Assembly: GCA_955652255.1 (NCBI GenBank)
Contig: CATPAW010000067.1
Span: 1 to 15,618 of the forward strand
From: an uncultured Chthoniobacterales bacterium
GTDB lineage: Bacteria > Verrucomicrobiota > Verrucomicrobiia > Chthoniobacterales > UBA10450
Length of the DNA stretch: 15,618 nucleotides
Direction of reading: 5' to 3'
The translations under genes were made by a program, and so were the position numbers. The first letter of the stretch is position 1. Every line of letters starts with the position of its first letter. The notes below the pieces were generated by a model. That model saw only the letters and a program-made list of their open reading frames with translations. It was not told the DNA's origin and made no database searches. Shown here in pieces: positions 1-7,292 of the stretch.

Positions 1-983
1 ATCGACTCAACTTCCTGCGGATCAAAATAACGGGCCGTGTCCCCCCCGACTTCGGGCAGGCTGCAAGCGCTGCTGCAAGCAACCGGCACGCCGACGACCA
101 GCGCTTCAGCCACGGGAATTCCGAAACCTTCAAACAGCGATGGAAAAAGCAGACAGGCGGCCCCGCTGACGAGCGCATGGAGTTCTTCGTCCTCAACGTA
201 ACCAAGCATCCAAAGCCATCCTTCGCCTTTTGCCCGCTCGAGCTGTTCTATTAACGCCCCTTCCGCAGAAGAAGCACTTCCGACCAGTACGAGCGGTATT
301 GCCACTCCGCGTCGGCGTACGCGCAGGAGCGCATCGAGAAGCTTTTTATGGTTCTTATGCGGCCAGAAGTTGCTAGGAAAAATCGCATAACGCGAAGGGA
401 GCCCGAATTTCTTTTTTGCCCTGTCAATTGCCTCCGGCGAGGCGCTTCCGGAAAGAAACTGCGGACTGGGAGAGGGATACACCACTTTTATTCGCCGCTC
501 GTCGCAGCCGTAAGTCCGCGCGAGATCTTGCCTTGCGAATTTCGAGAGCGCAAAAACCAGGTCCGCCGATCCGATCGCAGTGCCGAATGCGAAGTCGCGT
601 CGCGACCGCTCGGCCGGCTCAAAGAAATACGGATACGCCAGATGTTGAAGATCGGGAAGGCAGGAAGCGACCTTGAAGGCGCGGTCTGCATCATAGATAT
701 CGAGCGTATCGGGATACCAATAAACGACCCAATCGGGCCTGATTTCCTCGATGGCCCTGCGCTCGTTGGCTGCCCAGATAGTATTTTGCGGGCCGGGAAG
801 ATACTGGCGCGCCATATTGTCTGGCAGGGAGGCGCTAATCTCTTGAAAATTAAGGGGCGTCAGACCAACGTGGATCGAAAGCTCTGGATTTCTGGCGAGT
901 GCGCCCGCGAGGCCAAGGAAATATCCAACGATCCCTCCGCTGGATTGGGCCCGCAAAATCCGCGCGCTAAAATAGATTACCAA
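1..983 (-). CDS. GT4-family glycosyltransferase, 3' end cut by the window edge
   Basis: The minus-strand frame is open from 983 to the left edge, about 327 codons. It begins with VIYFSARILRAQSSGGI, where the glycine-rich loop fits the acceptor-side Rossmann fold of GT-B enzymes. Near residues 285-297 it has FPSLFEGFGIPVAEAL, the E-x7-E nucleotide-sugar motif of family GT4 (glycosyl transferases group 1), followed by CSLPEVGGDTARYF. This predicts a cytoplasmic or membrane-associated retaining transferase acting on a lipid-linked or surface glycan; the sugar cannot be read. No ATG fits. I chose TTG at 981-983 because GAGGTGG lies a few bases upstream and the fold starts immediately after. It lies 17 bases after the stop of the next upstream gene, so it is probably co-transcribed with the GT2 and methyltransferase genes. 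The last part of the C-terminal domain is outside the window. Confidence 0.85.
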   Translation of the reverse strand, partial: MVIYFSARILRAQSSGGIVGYFLGLAGALARNPELSIHVGLTPLNFQEISASLPDNMARQYLPGPQNTIWAANERRAIEEIRPDWVVYWYPDTLDIYDADRAFKVASCLPDLQHLAYPYFFEPAERSRRDFAFGTAIGSADLVFALSKFARQDLARTYGCDERRIKVVYPSPSPQFLSGSASPEAIDRAKKKFGLPSRYAIFPSNFWPHKNHKKLLDALLRVRRRGVAIPLVLVGSASSAEGALIEQLERAKGEGWLWMLGYVEDEELHALVSGAACLLFPSLFEGFGIPVAEALVVGVPVACSSACSLPEVGGDTARYFDPQEVES

Positions 984-1000
984 CTGCCCACCTCGGATTC

Positions 1001-1876
1001 TTAGTTGCTTACAGGGAAACCGTCGCTTCTTCCAGCGAGCATACGCAATCCCTCGCCAGCGCAACCCCACAATTCAAGGACCTTTTTTTCGGCTTCTTTG
1101 GGAAACAGTTTGCTGATTTCAGCATCGGTCATGAGGTCGTGAATCAAGCGCATTAGTTCGCAAAGGACCCCAGGGGTCAGTTGCAAATTCGAATATTGGG
1201 CGACGAGCCTCTGAATTTCCATGAAACGCAGCCAACTGCCCGTCGCAGTCTTTGTGCTCGGGTATTCGCGGATGCAAGCGACAGGGAAAGGGACCCAATC
1301 GGGATCGCCAAGAGTAAGGAGCCGAAACCAAATCTCGGAATCCAGGACGTAATGCAAGTCGCTATCGAGCTGCCCGCCCGCCTTTTGCAGCGCTTCGCGT
1401 CGAATAAAAGTGGCAGGTTGCAGGATGTAATTGAGTCCCGCGACGAACGCACGTCGGTTGAAACGGAACTTATCCGGATAAAACGGGCGGCGCGCCTTGC
1501 CCGCTTGATCGGTCCGGAACCCGATACCCATGTGAAAGGGGGCAGCTGGGTTCTTTTTGCATGCGTTCTCCATGTGCTGAAAGGCGCCAGGCTCATAAAA
1601 ATCATCGGTGTTCAACCACGCAACGAGGCTGCCGCGCGCGAGACGCAAACCCTTATTGATTGCATCCGCCTGCCCTTCGTCCGGCTCGGAAATAAAGTGT
1701 GCGCACCGGCTGCGGAAAGGCTCAACTGCCGCAAGTGTCTCCGGGTTGGACTGGCCGTCCACAAAAATGACCTCGTAGCTCGCACCTTTTTGAGCGAAGA
1801 TGCTTGCGAGACATTCCGAGACAAACTCGGGAGGCTGGTTATAACTGGGCACCACAATCGAGATCGCAGGCTGCAT
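1001..1876 (-). CDS. GT2-family glycosyltransferase
   Basis: This is a 291-residue GT-A inverting glycosyltransferase. The N-terminus SIVVPSYNQ is the first beta strand of the GT2 fold, VIFVDGQS follows at about 36-43, EPDEGQADAINKGL at about 64-77 is the typical helix before the metal site, and NTDDF at 89-93 supplies the DxD-type metal and nucleotide site. LDSEIWFRLL near 178-187 matches the catalytic-base region. No membrane segment is evident. The frame stays open upstream to an ATG at 1966, but that would overlap the methyltransferase by 74 bases, so I prefer the ATG at 1874-1876, where homology starts 16 bases after the preceding stop. It sits between a methyltransferase and a GT4 enzyme in one direction, which fits stepwise glycan assembly. 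Donor and acceptor are unknown. Confidence 0.85.
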   Translation of the reverse strand: MQPAISIVVPSYNQPPEFVSECLASIFAQKGASYEVIFVDGQSNPETLAAVEPFRSRCAHFISEPDEGQADAINKGLRLARGSLVAWLNTDDFYEPGAFQHMENACKKNPAAPFHMGIGFRTDQAGKARRPFYPDKFRFNRRAFVAGLNYILQPATFIRREALQKAGGQLDSDLHYVLDSEIWFRLLTLGDPDWVPFPVACIREYPSTKTATGSWLRFMEIQRLVAQYSNLQLTPGVLCELMRLIHDLMTDAEISKLFPKEAEKKVLELWGCAGEGLRMLAGRSDGFPVSN

Positions 1877-1892
1877 AAATTGTCCGTCCGTT

Positions 1893-2912
1893 CTAGCGTG
1901 CGGCGCCCGACCCATCAGCCGCGCTGTTCGAAGCAAGTCTTTCTTCCATGGCCTTGTACAAGGCATCCATTTTCAGAAGCTTCTGTAACCTTGCCTGTCG
2001 GTCGGCATCAATCTCTTCATAACGCCGGACCAACTCTTTATGCTGGGCATTGGCGTCGAGCAACGCCTGAATGATGCGTCCCTCGGGATGGCGCAGCAGC
2101 GCTTCCGTCGCTTCCGCTTCGCTGTGCGGAGTGCGCTCGCGCGGGCTCGCGACGACACACATGTCGTAATGGTGAAAAATTGCTGGTTCAAAATAAACAA
2201 AAGGCGCTCCGACATCTGAAAAAAGGCGCGCGATAGACGCCTTGCTAAAAATGTACAGATGCTCGGCCGGCCTGAGCATCTCGAGAAAACGATCCTTATT
2301 TCGCACGATTTCCTCGTACGTGCGGCCAACGGGAAAACAAGGCGTTTGAACGATCATGAAGCCGTCCGGGTTTAGCAGTTCCATGCAGCGTCGCATTGTG
2401 GTACGGGGATCGGGCAGATGCTCGAGAACGTCGAAATGCAGGATCAGATCCAGGCTGCGCGGCTCGAGATCCTGCTTTTCGATCGTGCCTGTAAGCATCG
2501 GGACGCCAAACGCGGACTTTGCGTATTCCACCAGCCAGGGACTCAGTTCCAGACCCGCTGCATCAAATCCGGCCCATCGCATCAAGGCGACGAATCCTCC
2601 GTGGCCGCATCCCAATTCGAGCGTCCGCGCGGGCGGGAGGCGGCATTTGAGAACAGTTCTCATCCAATGCATACAGCGCTCGTTCAGATCGTTGCGCGCC
2701 CGCTCCGCCAAGCTTGGATACCCGTCCTGGACTACGAACGATTCGTAGTAGCTGCGCCCATAAAAATCGCTGGCATCGTCGATTACGTCGAATCTCTCCG
2801 CCGGCGGCCAGTTCTTGAGCACGAGGGTCTGGCAATTTTCGCAACAGAAGTATTCAGGTGAAAAATCGGTGAGATCGGTCTCTCCGCACCAGCAGGGATG
2901 AGTGGAATTCAT
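1893..2912 (-). CDS. Class I SAM-dependent methyltransferase with Cys-rich N-terminus
   Basis: This 339-residue protein has the Rossmann SAM-binding motif I LELGCGHGGF at about 98-107, an acidic second strand (AAGLELSP, 118-125), and FDVLEHLPDP at 160-169, the motif of the Methyltransf_11/23 type. The N-terminus has CWCG at 7-10 and CCENC at 23-27, which resembles a small zinc-binding knuckle. The last 60 residues are charged and helical (QHKELVRRYEEIDADR), possibly a coiled coil. In glycan clusters such enzymes often methylate a sugar or cap a chain, but that is inference. I chose ATG at 2912; a TTG seven codons upstream (2931-2933) is also in frame. Neither has a clear ribosome site. It is the first gene of the minus-strand run. 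Inverted repeats lie upstream in its probable leader. Confidence 0.82.
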   Translation of the reverse strand: MNSTHPCWCGETDLTDFSPEYFCCENCQTLVLKNWPPAERFDVIDDASDFYGRSYYESFVVQDGYPSLAERARNDLNERCMHWMRTVLKCRLPPARTLELGCGHGGFVALMRWAGFDAAGLELSPWLVEYAKSAFGVPMLTGTIEKQDLEPRSLDLILHFDVLEHLPDPRTTMRRCMELLNPDGFMIVQTPCFPVGRTYEEIVRNKDRFLEMLRPAEHLYIFSKASIARLFSDVGAPFVYFEPAIFHHYDMCVVASPRERTPHSEAEATEALLRHPEGRIIQALLDANAQHKELVRRYEEIDADRQARLQKLLKMDALYKAMEERLASNSAADGSGAAR

Positions 2913-2944
2913 CGTCAAGAAATATGTGGCCAAAACCGGCTTGA

Positions 2945-2990
2945 CGGCGACGTCCGGTCGCCGAGCGCCTCTTCGCGGTTAAGCGTAACC
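2945..2990 (-). promoter_or_regulatory. Two small inverted repeats in the methyltransferase leader
   Basis: The arm CGGCGAC (2945-2951) pairs perfectly with GTCGCCG (2957-2963) around a five-base loop. GGTTA (2977-2981) pairs with TAACC (2986-2990) around four bases. Both lie 33-78 bases upstream of the chosen methyltransferase ATG. They could form leader hairpins or bind a regulator. In a GC-rich genome a seven-base stem can also arise by chance. Confidence 0.25.
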
Positions 2991-3149
2991 ACTGAGCCAC
3001 GCGAATCTGGCATGCCTCCCGGCAAGCGTCAAGCGTCTCGAGGATGCAGGGCCGTTTATTGGTTGTCCGTTTGTCGACACACGACCAGCTCTGCGCGCAT
3101 GTAACGAATCTGCGCGTTCAAACACGGATTCATTATCCTATGGCGTTCA

Positions 3150-3281
3150 TCAACAACCTGCATAGAGAAACTGCAGACGGATTCCGTCGGGATTGCGAAA
3201 CGCCGAGATTGACCGACTCGTTTCCAGAACGTAATCTTTTGCAGCATAAGGGAGCGGATCGGGCATCGTGGAATCGGGAAA
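3150..3281 (-). pseudogene. C-terminal remnant of a VOC (glyoxalase/dioxygenase) family protein
   Basis: On the minus strand this short frame reads PLPYAAKDYVLETSRSISAF and continues with FRNPDGIRLQFLYAG before TGA at 3150-3152. The string FR(D/N)PDGIRL(E/Q) is the usual last-strand signature of vicinal oxygen chelate proteins, including the terminal metal-ligand region. A TAA at 3282-3284 closes the frame upstream, and I found no matching N-terminal half in the other frames. I therefore call a decayed fragment rather than a gene. It is unrelated to the flanking glycan genes and hints at past replacement of DNA here. The call rests on one motif. Confidence 0.4.
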
Positions 3282-3656
3282 TTAGGACATTTCTATTCGT
3301 GGTGCCGGTAATTACGGGAACGAACCTCTGATTTTTCCATTTTCATCGCTAAAGGAACTCGATAGTTATGTTTCGGCGTATAGCTCTGCTCAAAGCCTTC
3401 GGGTCAGCCCATCTAACCACGTCGCGCGGCAACTTAATGGCCCATGTATCCGAGAGGTTTCGAGTGTGACTAAAGAACGAAGAAAGGCGGATCGAGCGTC
3501 CAGTTTCTCATCACTTCGTCGACAACGCGATGATGGCCACGATTTGCTCCTCTCTCGCGCGGCCTATCGACGCTCGAACACGTTCTCAAACAGAGTATTT
3601 GTCGACGTAAGCAGTCGATCCTTAGAGTGAGTTAGCTCCCAAGAAAATTAGTTCAG

Positions 3657-4787
3657 ATGGGTAGACCGCTAGTCTCAATTCTCTTACCGTCTCTCAACGC
3701 TTGTGAGTTTCTCGACGCACGCATCGAGTCTCTTCTAACCCAAACGTTCTCCAATTGGGAGGCGATCGTCCTCGATAGCCATTCCAGCGATGGTAGTTGG
3801 GAGTTTTTTAAATCGATCGCATCCACTGATTCCCGTTTTCGGCTCTGCCAGGTTCCACGGGATGGGCTTTACGCCGCACTTAACCGGGGCATGCAGCTCG
3901 CAAGTGGCGAATTCCTGCACATTGCCACTTGCGACGACACAATGGCTCCGGAGTTTCTCACTGATATGCTAAACGCATACGCCCAATGTCCTGGGGCGGG
4001 CATTGCTGTATGCGACCTATTGTTTATCGATCGCAACGGAGATGAGCTTTCGCCTGCGGATTTGATTGGTCATTTGACGGTGCGCGCGACTAAGGATTTG
4101 TTGAGTTTGGATACCGTTCGCACTTCTGTCCCGGGAGAAATATGCCGTCATCTCAATTACCGGCCTGCCCCTCACGATTGCCTGCTGCATTTTGCCGGAC
4201 GCAGTGTTTATTGTTCTCTAACGCAACTGGTTGTTCGCATGTCGTCCATAAAAGCGGTGGCACCGTTTGAAACCAAGATAGGTTCTATTGCTGACTACGA
4301 GTGGTTGCTTCGTCTCACCGCTCACGCCGGTTCGGTGCATTTGCCAAGAAAACTGGCAATGTGGCGCTATCATGGAAATCAGCTCAGCCTCCATCGAGAT
4401 GACTCGCGCCTAGGTTCCATGAGGGTGATGGGCAAGCGCACCCTGCGGGGAATTTGCGAGCGCCAGCCGCGCCTGTTGACTCGGAATGACTGCGAGGCAC
4501 TCCTGTTGCCTTACAAAATTCTAATGGCGCGTTCGGCGATTGGCCACGTTTATCGCTGGTTTGAATCCGCCATTAGACTCTCGTGGATGGTTTTTGACAG
4601 GCCTGCCGCCACTTGGCGCGGACTTCGTCGAGCGAAATTTAGATTCGGCACGCGGCGATACTCTTTGCTTCCGATGATCTTGCAAGGTATAGGGCTCGCC
4701 CCCAAGCGAGCTCAATGTCATTCGGTAAACGTTATGCTGGGCCCGCCACGGAAGCAAAGCGCGGCATTGGGCAATTGTGCGCTGTAG
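3657..4787 (+). CDS. GT2-family glycosyltransferase (second, AT-richer)
   Basis: This 376-residue GT-A glycosyltransferase opens with VSILLPSLNACEFL, the first strand of the fold. IVLDSHSSDGSWEF at 37-50 is the nucleotide-binding loop, DGLYAALNRGMQLASGEF at 69-86 is the helix typical of WcaA-like and RfbF-like enzymes, and TCDDTM at 91-96 is the DxD equivalent. DYEWLLRL at 213-220 matches the catalytic ED region. MWRYHGNQLS (235-244) is a common tail motif of this subfamily. The C-terminal 120 residues are basic and not recognisable. ATG at 3657 starts directly before the fold, without a strong ribosome site. Base composition is visibly AT-richer than the genes to the right, and the gene is flanked by non-coding DNA, so it may be a separate acquisition. 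A hairpin overlaps its stop codon. Confidence 0.85.
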   Translation: MGRPLVSILLPSLNACEFLDARIESLLTQTFSNWEAIVLDSHSSDGSWEFFKSIASTDSRFRLCQVPRDGLYAALNRGMQLASGEFLHIATCDDTMAPEFLTDMLNAYAQCPGAGIAVCDLLFIDRNGDELSPADLIGHLTVRATKDLLSLDTVRTSVPGEICRHLNYRPAPHDCLLHFAGRSVYCSLTQLVVRMSSIKAVAPFETKIGSIADYEWLLRLTAHAGSVHLPRKLAMWRYHGNQLSLHRDDSRLGSMRVMGKRTLRGICERQPRLLTRNDCEALLLPYKILMARSAIGHVYRWFESAIRLSWMVFDRPAATWRGLRRAKFRFGTRRYSLLPMILQGIGLAPKRAQCHSVNVMLGPPRKQSAALGNCAL

Positions 4788-4801
4788 TGAAGGTACAGCG
4801 C
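4779..4801 (+). terminator. Hairpin over the stop codon of the GT2 gene
   Basis: GCGCTGTA (4779-4786) pairs perfectly with TACAGCGC (4794-4801) around a seven-base loop, and the TAG stop lies at 4785-4787 on the 5' arm. There is no T tract after it, so it is not a standard intrinsic terminator. It may stabilise the 3' end or slow elongation. Confidence 0.35.
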
Positions 4802-4820
4802 GACCGAATCATCGCGAGTT

Positions 4821-5060
4821 ATGTCCGAGCGCGCCGCACCGCCGGGCTTCCGCCTGTCGATACCGTCCGTGGATCGAGCGGCTAACCAGTGCGAAGCGAG
4901 CAGGACAAACACTGCTTCGCCCAAGATGGATCGAGGCCTTCTGACCGACCTGGTTTTGGATGTGACAGAAGGGGATAAACCCCGTAAGGTACTCCGCTCG
5001 GCCCCAAGCGTGGGAACTCGCCCACGCACCAGGACCAAAGAAAAAATCTGCGACCAATGA
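4821..5060 (+). CDS. Possible small ORF coupled to the radical SAM gene
   Basis: A 79-codon frame starts at ATG 4821 and ends with TGA at 5058-5060, overlapping the radical SAM ATG (5057-5059) as ATGA. That junction is typical of translational coupling and is the main reason to list it. The product is hydrophilic, has two cysteines and no family signature; KMDRGLLTDLVLDVTEGD is its only regular-looking part. It shows no clear ribosome site and no strong coding bias, and it contains a hairpin at 5008-5027. It may well be chance; a peptide substrate for the radical SAM enzyme is the speculative alternative. Confidence 0.18.
   Translation: MSERAAPPGFRLSIPSVDRAANQCEASRTNTASPKMDRGLLTDLVLDVTEGDKPRKVLRSAPSVGTRPRTRTKEKICDQ
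5008..5027 (+). promoter_or_regulatory. Inverted repeat upstream of the radical SAM gene
   Basis: GCGTGGG (5008-5014) and CCCACGC (5021-5027) form a perfect seven-base stem with a six-base loop, ending 29 bases before the radical SAM ATG. It could be a leader hairpin or an operator. No T tract follows, so it is not an obvious terminator. Confidence 0.25.
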
Positions 5061-6112
5061 AACTTCTCAACAAAATCGGCCGCGAATTTTCCGGTTACAA
5101 TGTTTTCGAATCGGGCAAGCGTCTGCTCGATCGGAAGCCACTCCAATGCAGCCTTTATGTCACGGACCGCTGCAACCTCGATTGCGCATATTGCACCGAA
5201 TACAACAATAGCCGTCCACACCCGACGCTGGAAAATCTCAAGACCTGGATTCGAAAAATTCGCGACTTGGGCACGATGCGAATCGCTCTCGTCGGCGGTG
5301 AGCCACTCCTTCATCCAGACATTGTGGAGATCGTTCGTTATTGTCGGAAGCTCGGCTTTGCGACGAGTCTCACAACGAATGGCTTCCTTCTTACTCGCAA
5401 GTTGGTTGCCGCGCTTGAAGATGCCGGTTTGCAGGTCTTGCAAATCAGTGTCGACCGGATGACACCAAGCGCGATCACGAAGAAGTCCTTCAAGACCATT
5501 CTCCCGAAGCTCGACTATTTTCGGGATTCCAAAATCAGTTTGCACATCACTGGGGTTATTTGTCAGGATACGCTGGCCGACTCGAGAGCGGTTCTAGAGA
5601 CTGGATTGTCGCGCGGCATCCCGACCGAGGTGCGTCTGGTTCATGCCGATCCGCTCAGTCGCTTTCGCGTCGAGCGTGGTTCACGCGAAGAACTCGAAGA
5701 ATTTGTGGATTCGATGATTGAACGAAAGCGTCGCGGCGAAAAGATCCACACCAGTGAAGCGATTCTTAATTACCAGCGAAGTCTGCTGCGCGGAGAGCAT
5801 GTCGAGTGGACGTGCATGGCGGGCTACAAATTGTTCTTCGTCTCCGCGCAGGGAAAATTTTGGATCTGCAGCATGGTGCACACGGACAAAGACATCATGG
5901 ACGTCACGCTGGAGGACCTCTATGCGAATTATCGCAAAAAATCGTGCCAGCAGGGCTGTGGCGTTTATTGCGCTGTCAGTACCTCACTTCTCGTTAAGAA
6001 ACCTGCGGCTGTCCTCGGCAAGGAAATTGTCGCCCGGGCCAGACGCATTCCAGGCTTGGTTCGACAGGCGGTCGGTTCGGAAGACTTGGACAAAAGCAGT
6101 GTTGCCTCTTAA
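5057..6112 (+). CDS. Radical SAM enzyme with C-terminal SPASM/twitch-like cysteines
   Basis: In this 351-residue protein C39, C43 and C46 (DRCNLDCAYC) form the CX3CX2C motif that binds the radical 4Fe-4S cluster. GGEP at 80-83 is the SAM amine-binding motif, TTNGFLL at 106-112 and QISVDRM at 129-135 are further TIM-barrel strands. The C-terminal part has C253, C271, C297, C301 and C305, with WTCMAGYKLFFVSAQGKFW and CQQGCGVYC, which fits a SPASM or twitch auxiliary Fe-S domain. Such enzymes modify peptides, proteins or small molecules by radical chemistry; the substrate here is not visible. It starts with ATG directly behind a small possible ORF. No maturation partner or clear precursor peptide is nearby. 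It lies between a glycosyltransferase and a decayed island, so a role in glycan or lipid modification is only a contextual guess. Confidence 0.85.
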   Translation: MKLLNKIGREFSGYNVFESGKRLLDRKPLQCSLYVTDRCNLDCAYCTEYNNSRPHPTLENLKTWIRKIRDLGTMRIALVGGEPLLHPDIVEIVRYCRKLGFATSLTTNGFLLTRKLVAALEDAGLQVLQISVDRMTPSAITKKSFKTILPKLDYFRDSKISLHITGVICQDTLADSRAVLETGLSRGIPTEVRLVHADPLSRFRVERGSREELEEFVDSMIERKRRGEKIHTSEAILNYQRSLLRGEHVEWTCMAGYKLFFVSAQGKFWICSMVHTDKDIMDVTLEDLYANYRKKSCQQGCGVYCAVSTSLLVKKPAAVLGKEIVARARRIPGLVRQAVGSEDLDKSSVAS

Positions 6113-6480
6113 CACTGACCTAACTCTGTCTGGGTGAAAAAGTGAAGCCAATCTGGAGCGCGCGAAAGCGATTGACCGCGGCGCCAGAGCTCGATCTGGG
6201 TCCAGCGGACTCATTGCGTTCAAGCTCCGCGAAAGGTCGCCGATGGCCGCTGGGCCGCGAGTTTGTTCCTGAAATTTCAAGGCTAACTCCGCCCGCGCCC
6301 ATAAGTTTTCAGCAGATTGAGCGCGAATCGACTCGACGGACTCGGAAACGATCGTGGCTTCGCGAGATCCAATCCGTTGTACGACACGAAGCAACCGTTC
6401 CAAAAACGAAATGCCAGAAAGAATGGAAAAGGCACCCGGGCTCCCGGCCAGGATAAATAAATTTGGTCGAGACGAATTAT
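6113..6480 (-). pseudogene. Remnant of the N-terminal NTP-transferase-like domain of a CDP-alcohol phosphotransferase
   Basis: The minus strand has an open frame that reads RPNLFILAGSPGAF, then LSGISFLERLLRVVQ, later WARAELALKFQEQ, GPAAIGDLS and DRALAPRSIAFARSRLASLF. Its order and spacing match the N-terminus of the intact protein encoded at 11638-12870, which has SKIVILADESAN, IAGLRQLERVV, LSRCELNFTPE, FGDGG and ARVLSTRLLVHRSALANF. I therefore read it as a fragment of a paralogue or homologue. The catalytic membrane domain is absent: the frame runs into antisense of the radical SAM gene (to 5984) without further similarity. No good start codon precedes the similarity. The downstream half was probably lost in a rearrangement that joined this DNA to the radical SAM gene. 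Confidence 0.5.
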
Positions 6481-6540
6481 CGCTCCGTCGGCGATTTTGG
6501 ACCAGTCCGCTCCATTTCGTCTAGGACGTCCCGTCATCAA

Positions 6541-7292
6541 TTGCTAAGTTACGCGGTTGAACTGCATGAGCGCGGATATCTGTTTACATGCCATCAAGTC
6601 GAACGCTATCTCGGCGAAGAGGAATCGCGCGTGCACGCGCTACGCGGAGTTTCTCTCACGTTGGAGCCGGCAACCATCCACGCAGTCGTCGGACCATCTG
6701 GCTGCGGGAAGAGCACGCTCCTTTATATTTTTCTCGGACTACTCGATCAACCCGACGGCGGCTGGGTCACAATTGAATCGGAGCTAATCTCGCACTTGCG
6801 TGACAACGTACTCGCGCGCAAGCGGAACGAATTGACCGGGTTCATCTTTCAGTTCCATTTTTTGATGGAGGACTTCACCGCGCAGGAAAATGTTATGATT
6901 CCGATGCGCCGACTTGGGCGTCTCACGGAAAAATGAAATGCGAGATCGCGCGGCAGAATTGCTCGATGCCGTCGACCTTGGAAATAAGCTTTCACGTCCC
7001 AGCCGTCATCTTTCCGGCGGCGAACAGCAACCCGTGGCGGTCGCGCGTGCCCTTGCGAACGATCCACGCGTTATCCTCGCCGATGAACCTACCGGGAATC
7101 TCGATACCGCGAACTCGATGCGCCTTCGAGCTTCTGCAAAAAATGGTGACGCGGGGTGAAAAGGCTTTGCTCCTCGTCACGCACAATCCATCGATTGCCG
7201 AGGCCAGCGATTGGATTCACGAGATGAAGGACGGACGGATTGTCGCTAGCCACGCGCGCGGTCAACGCATCTCAGTGCTGGCGGACACCTGA
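6541..7292 (+). pseudogene. lolD: LolD-like ABC transporter ATPase, broken by two frameshifts
   Basis: Three frames together give one LolD/MacB-type ATPase. Frame one carries VHALRGVSLTLEP, Walker A GPSGCGKSTLL and the Q-loop FIFQFHFLMEDFTAQENVM, and stops at TGA 6934-6936. Frame two resumes at about 6932 with NEMRDRAAELLDAV, signature LSGGEQQPVAVARAL and Walker B plus D-loop VILADEPTGNLDTANS, and stops near 7159. Frame three resumes at about 7125 with FELLQKMVTRGEKALLLVTH (H-loop) and ends at 7292. Both shifts have the same sign, the first in an A5 run, so they do not cancel. The signature has Pro where Arg is usual (LSGGEQQ-R-V). The intact family drives lipoprotein release with LolC/E permeases, but no permease gene is present. 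The start is uncertain: TTG at 6541 precedes the homology, and the frame is open to 6463. The tail overlaps the flippase gene by 31 bases. Confidence 0.8.

Larger units (their letters stand above)
2913..3656. other. Long region without an intact gene, between divergent genes
   Basis: About 740 bases separate the minus-strand methyltransferase from the plus-strand GT2 gene. I see only short open frames without family signatures, apart from the VOC-like remnant listed separately and two inverted repeats near 2945-2990. Promoters for both flanking genes should lie here, but I could not pick out convincing -35/-10 pairs. The region looks like decayed coding DNA. Confidence 0.6.

Noticed and set aside
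1181..2074. A 297-codon plus-strand open frame
   Set aside because: It lies opposite the GT2 and methyltransferase genes, spans their junction and has no recognisable motif.
4718..5545. A 275-codon minus-strand open frame
   Set aside because: It is antisense to the radical SAM core including the Cys motif, and the translation has no domain signature.
5057..6112. Radical SAM gene as the hopanoid enzyme HpnH
   Set aside because: The N-terminus and the CX3CX2C surroundings differ from what I know of HpnH, the C-terminal cysteines fit SPASM or twitch domains, and no hopanoid genes are nearby.
6463..6936. A stand-alone short ABC protein ending at 6936
   Set aside because: It stops after the Q-loop, while signature, Walker B and H-loop continue in the next frames, so it is part of one broken gene.
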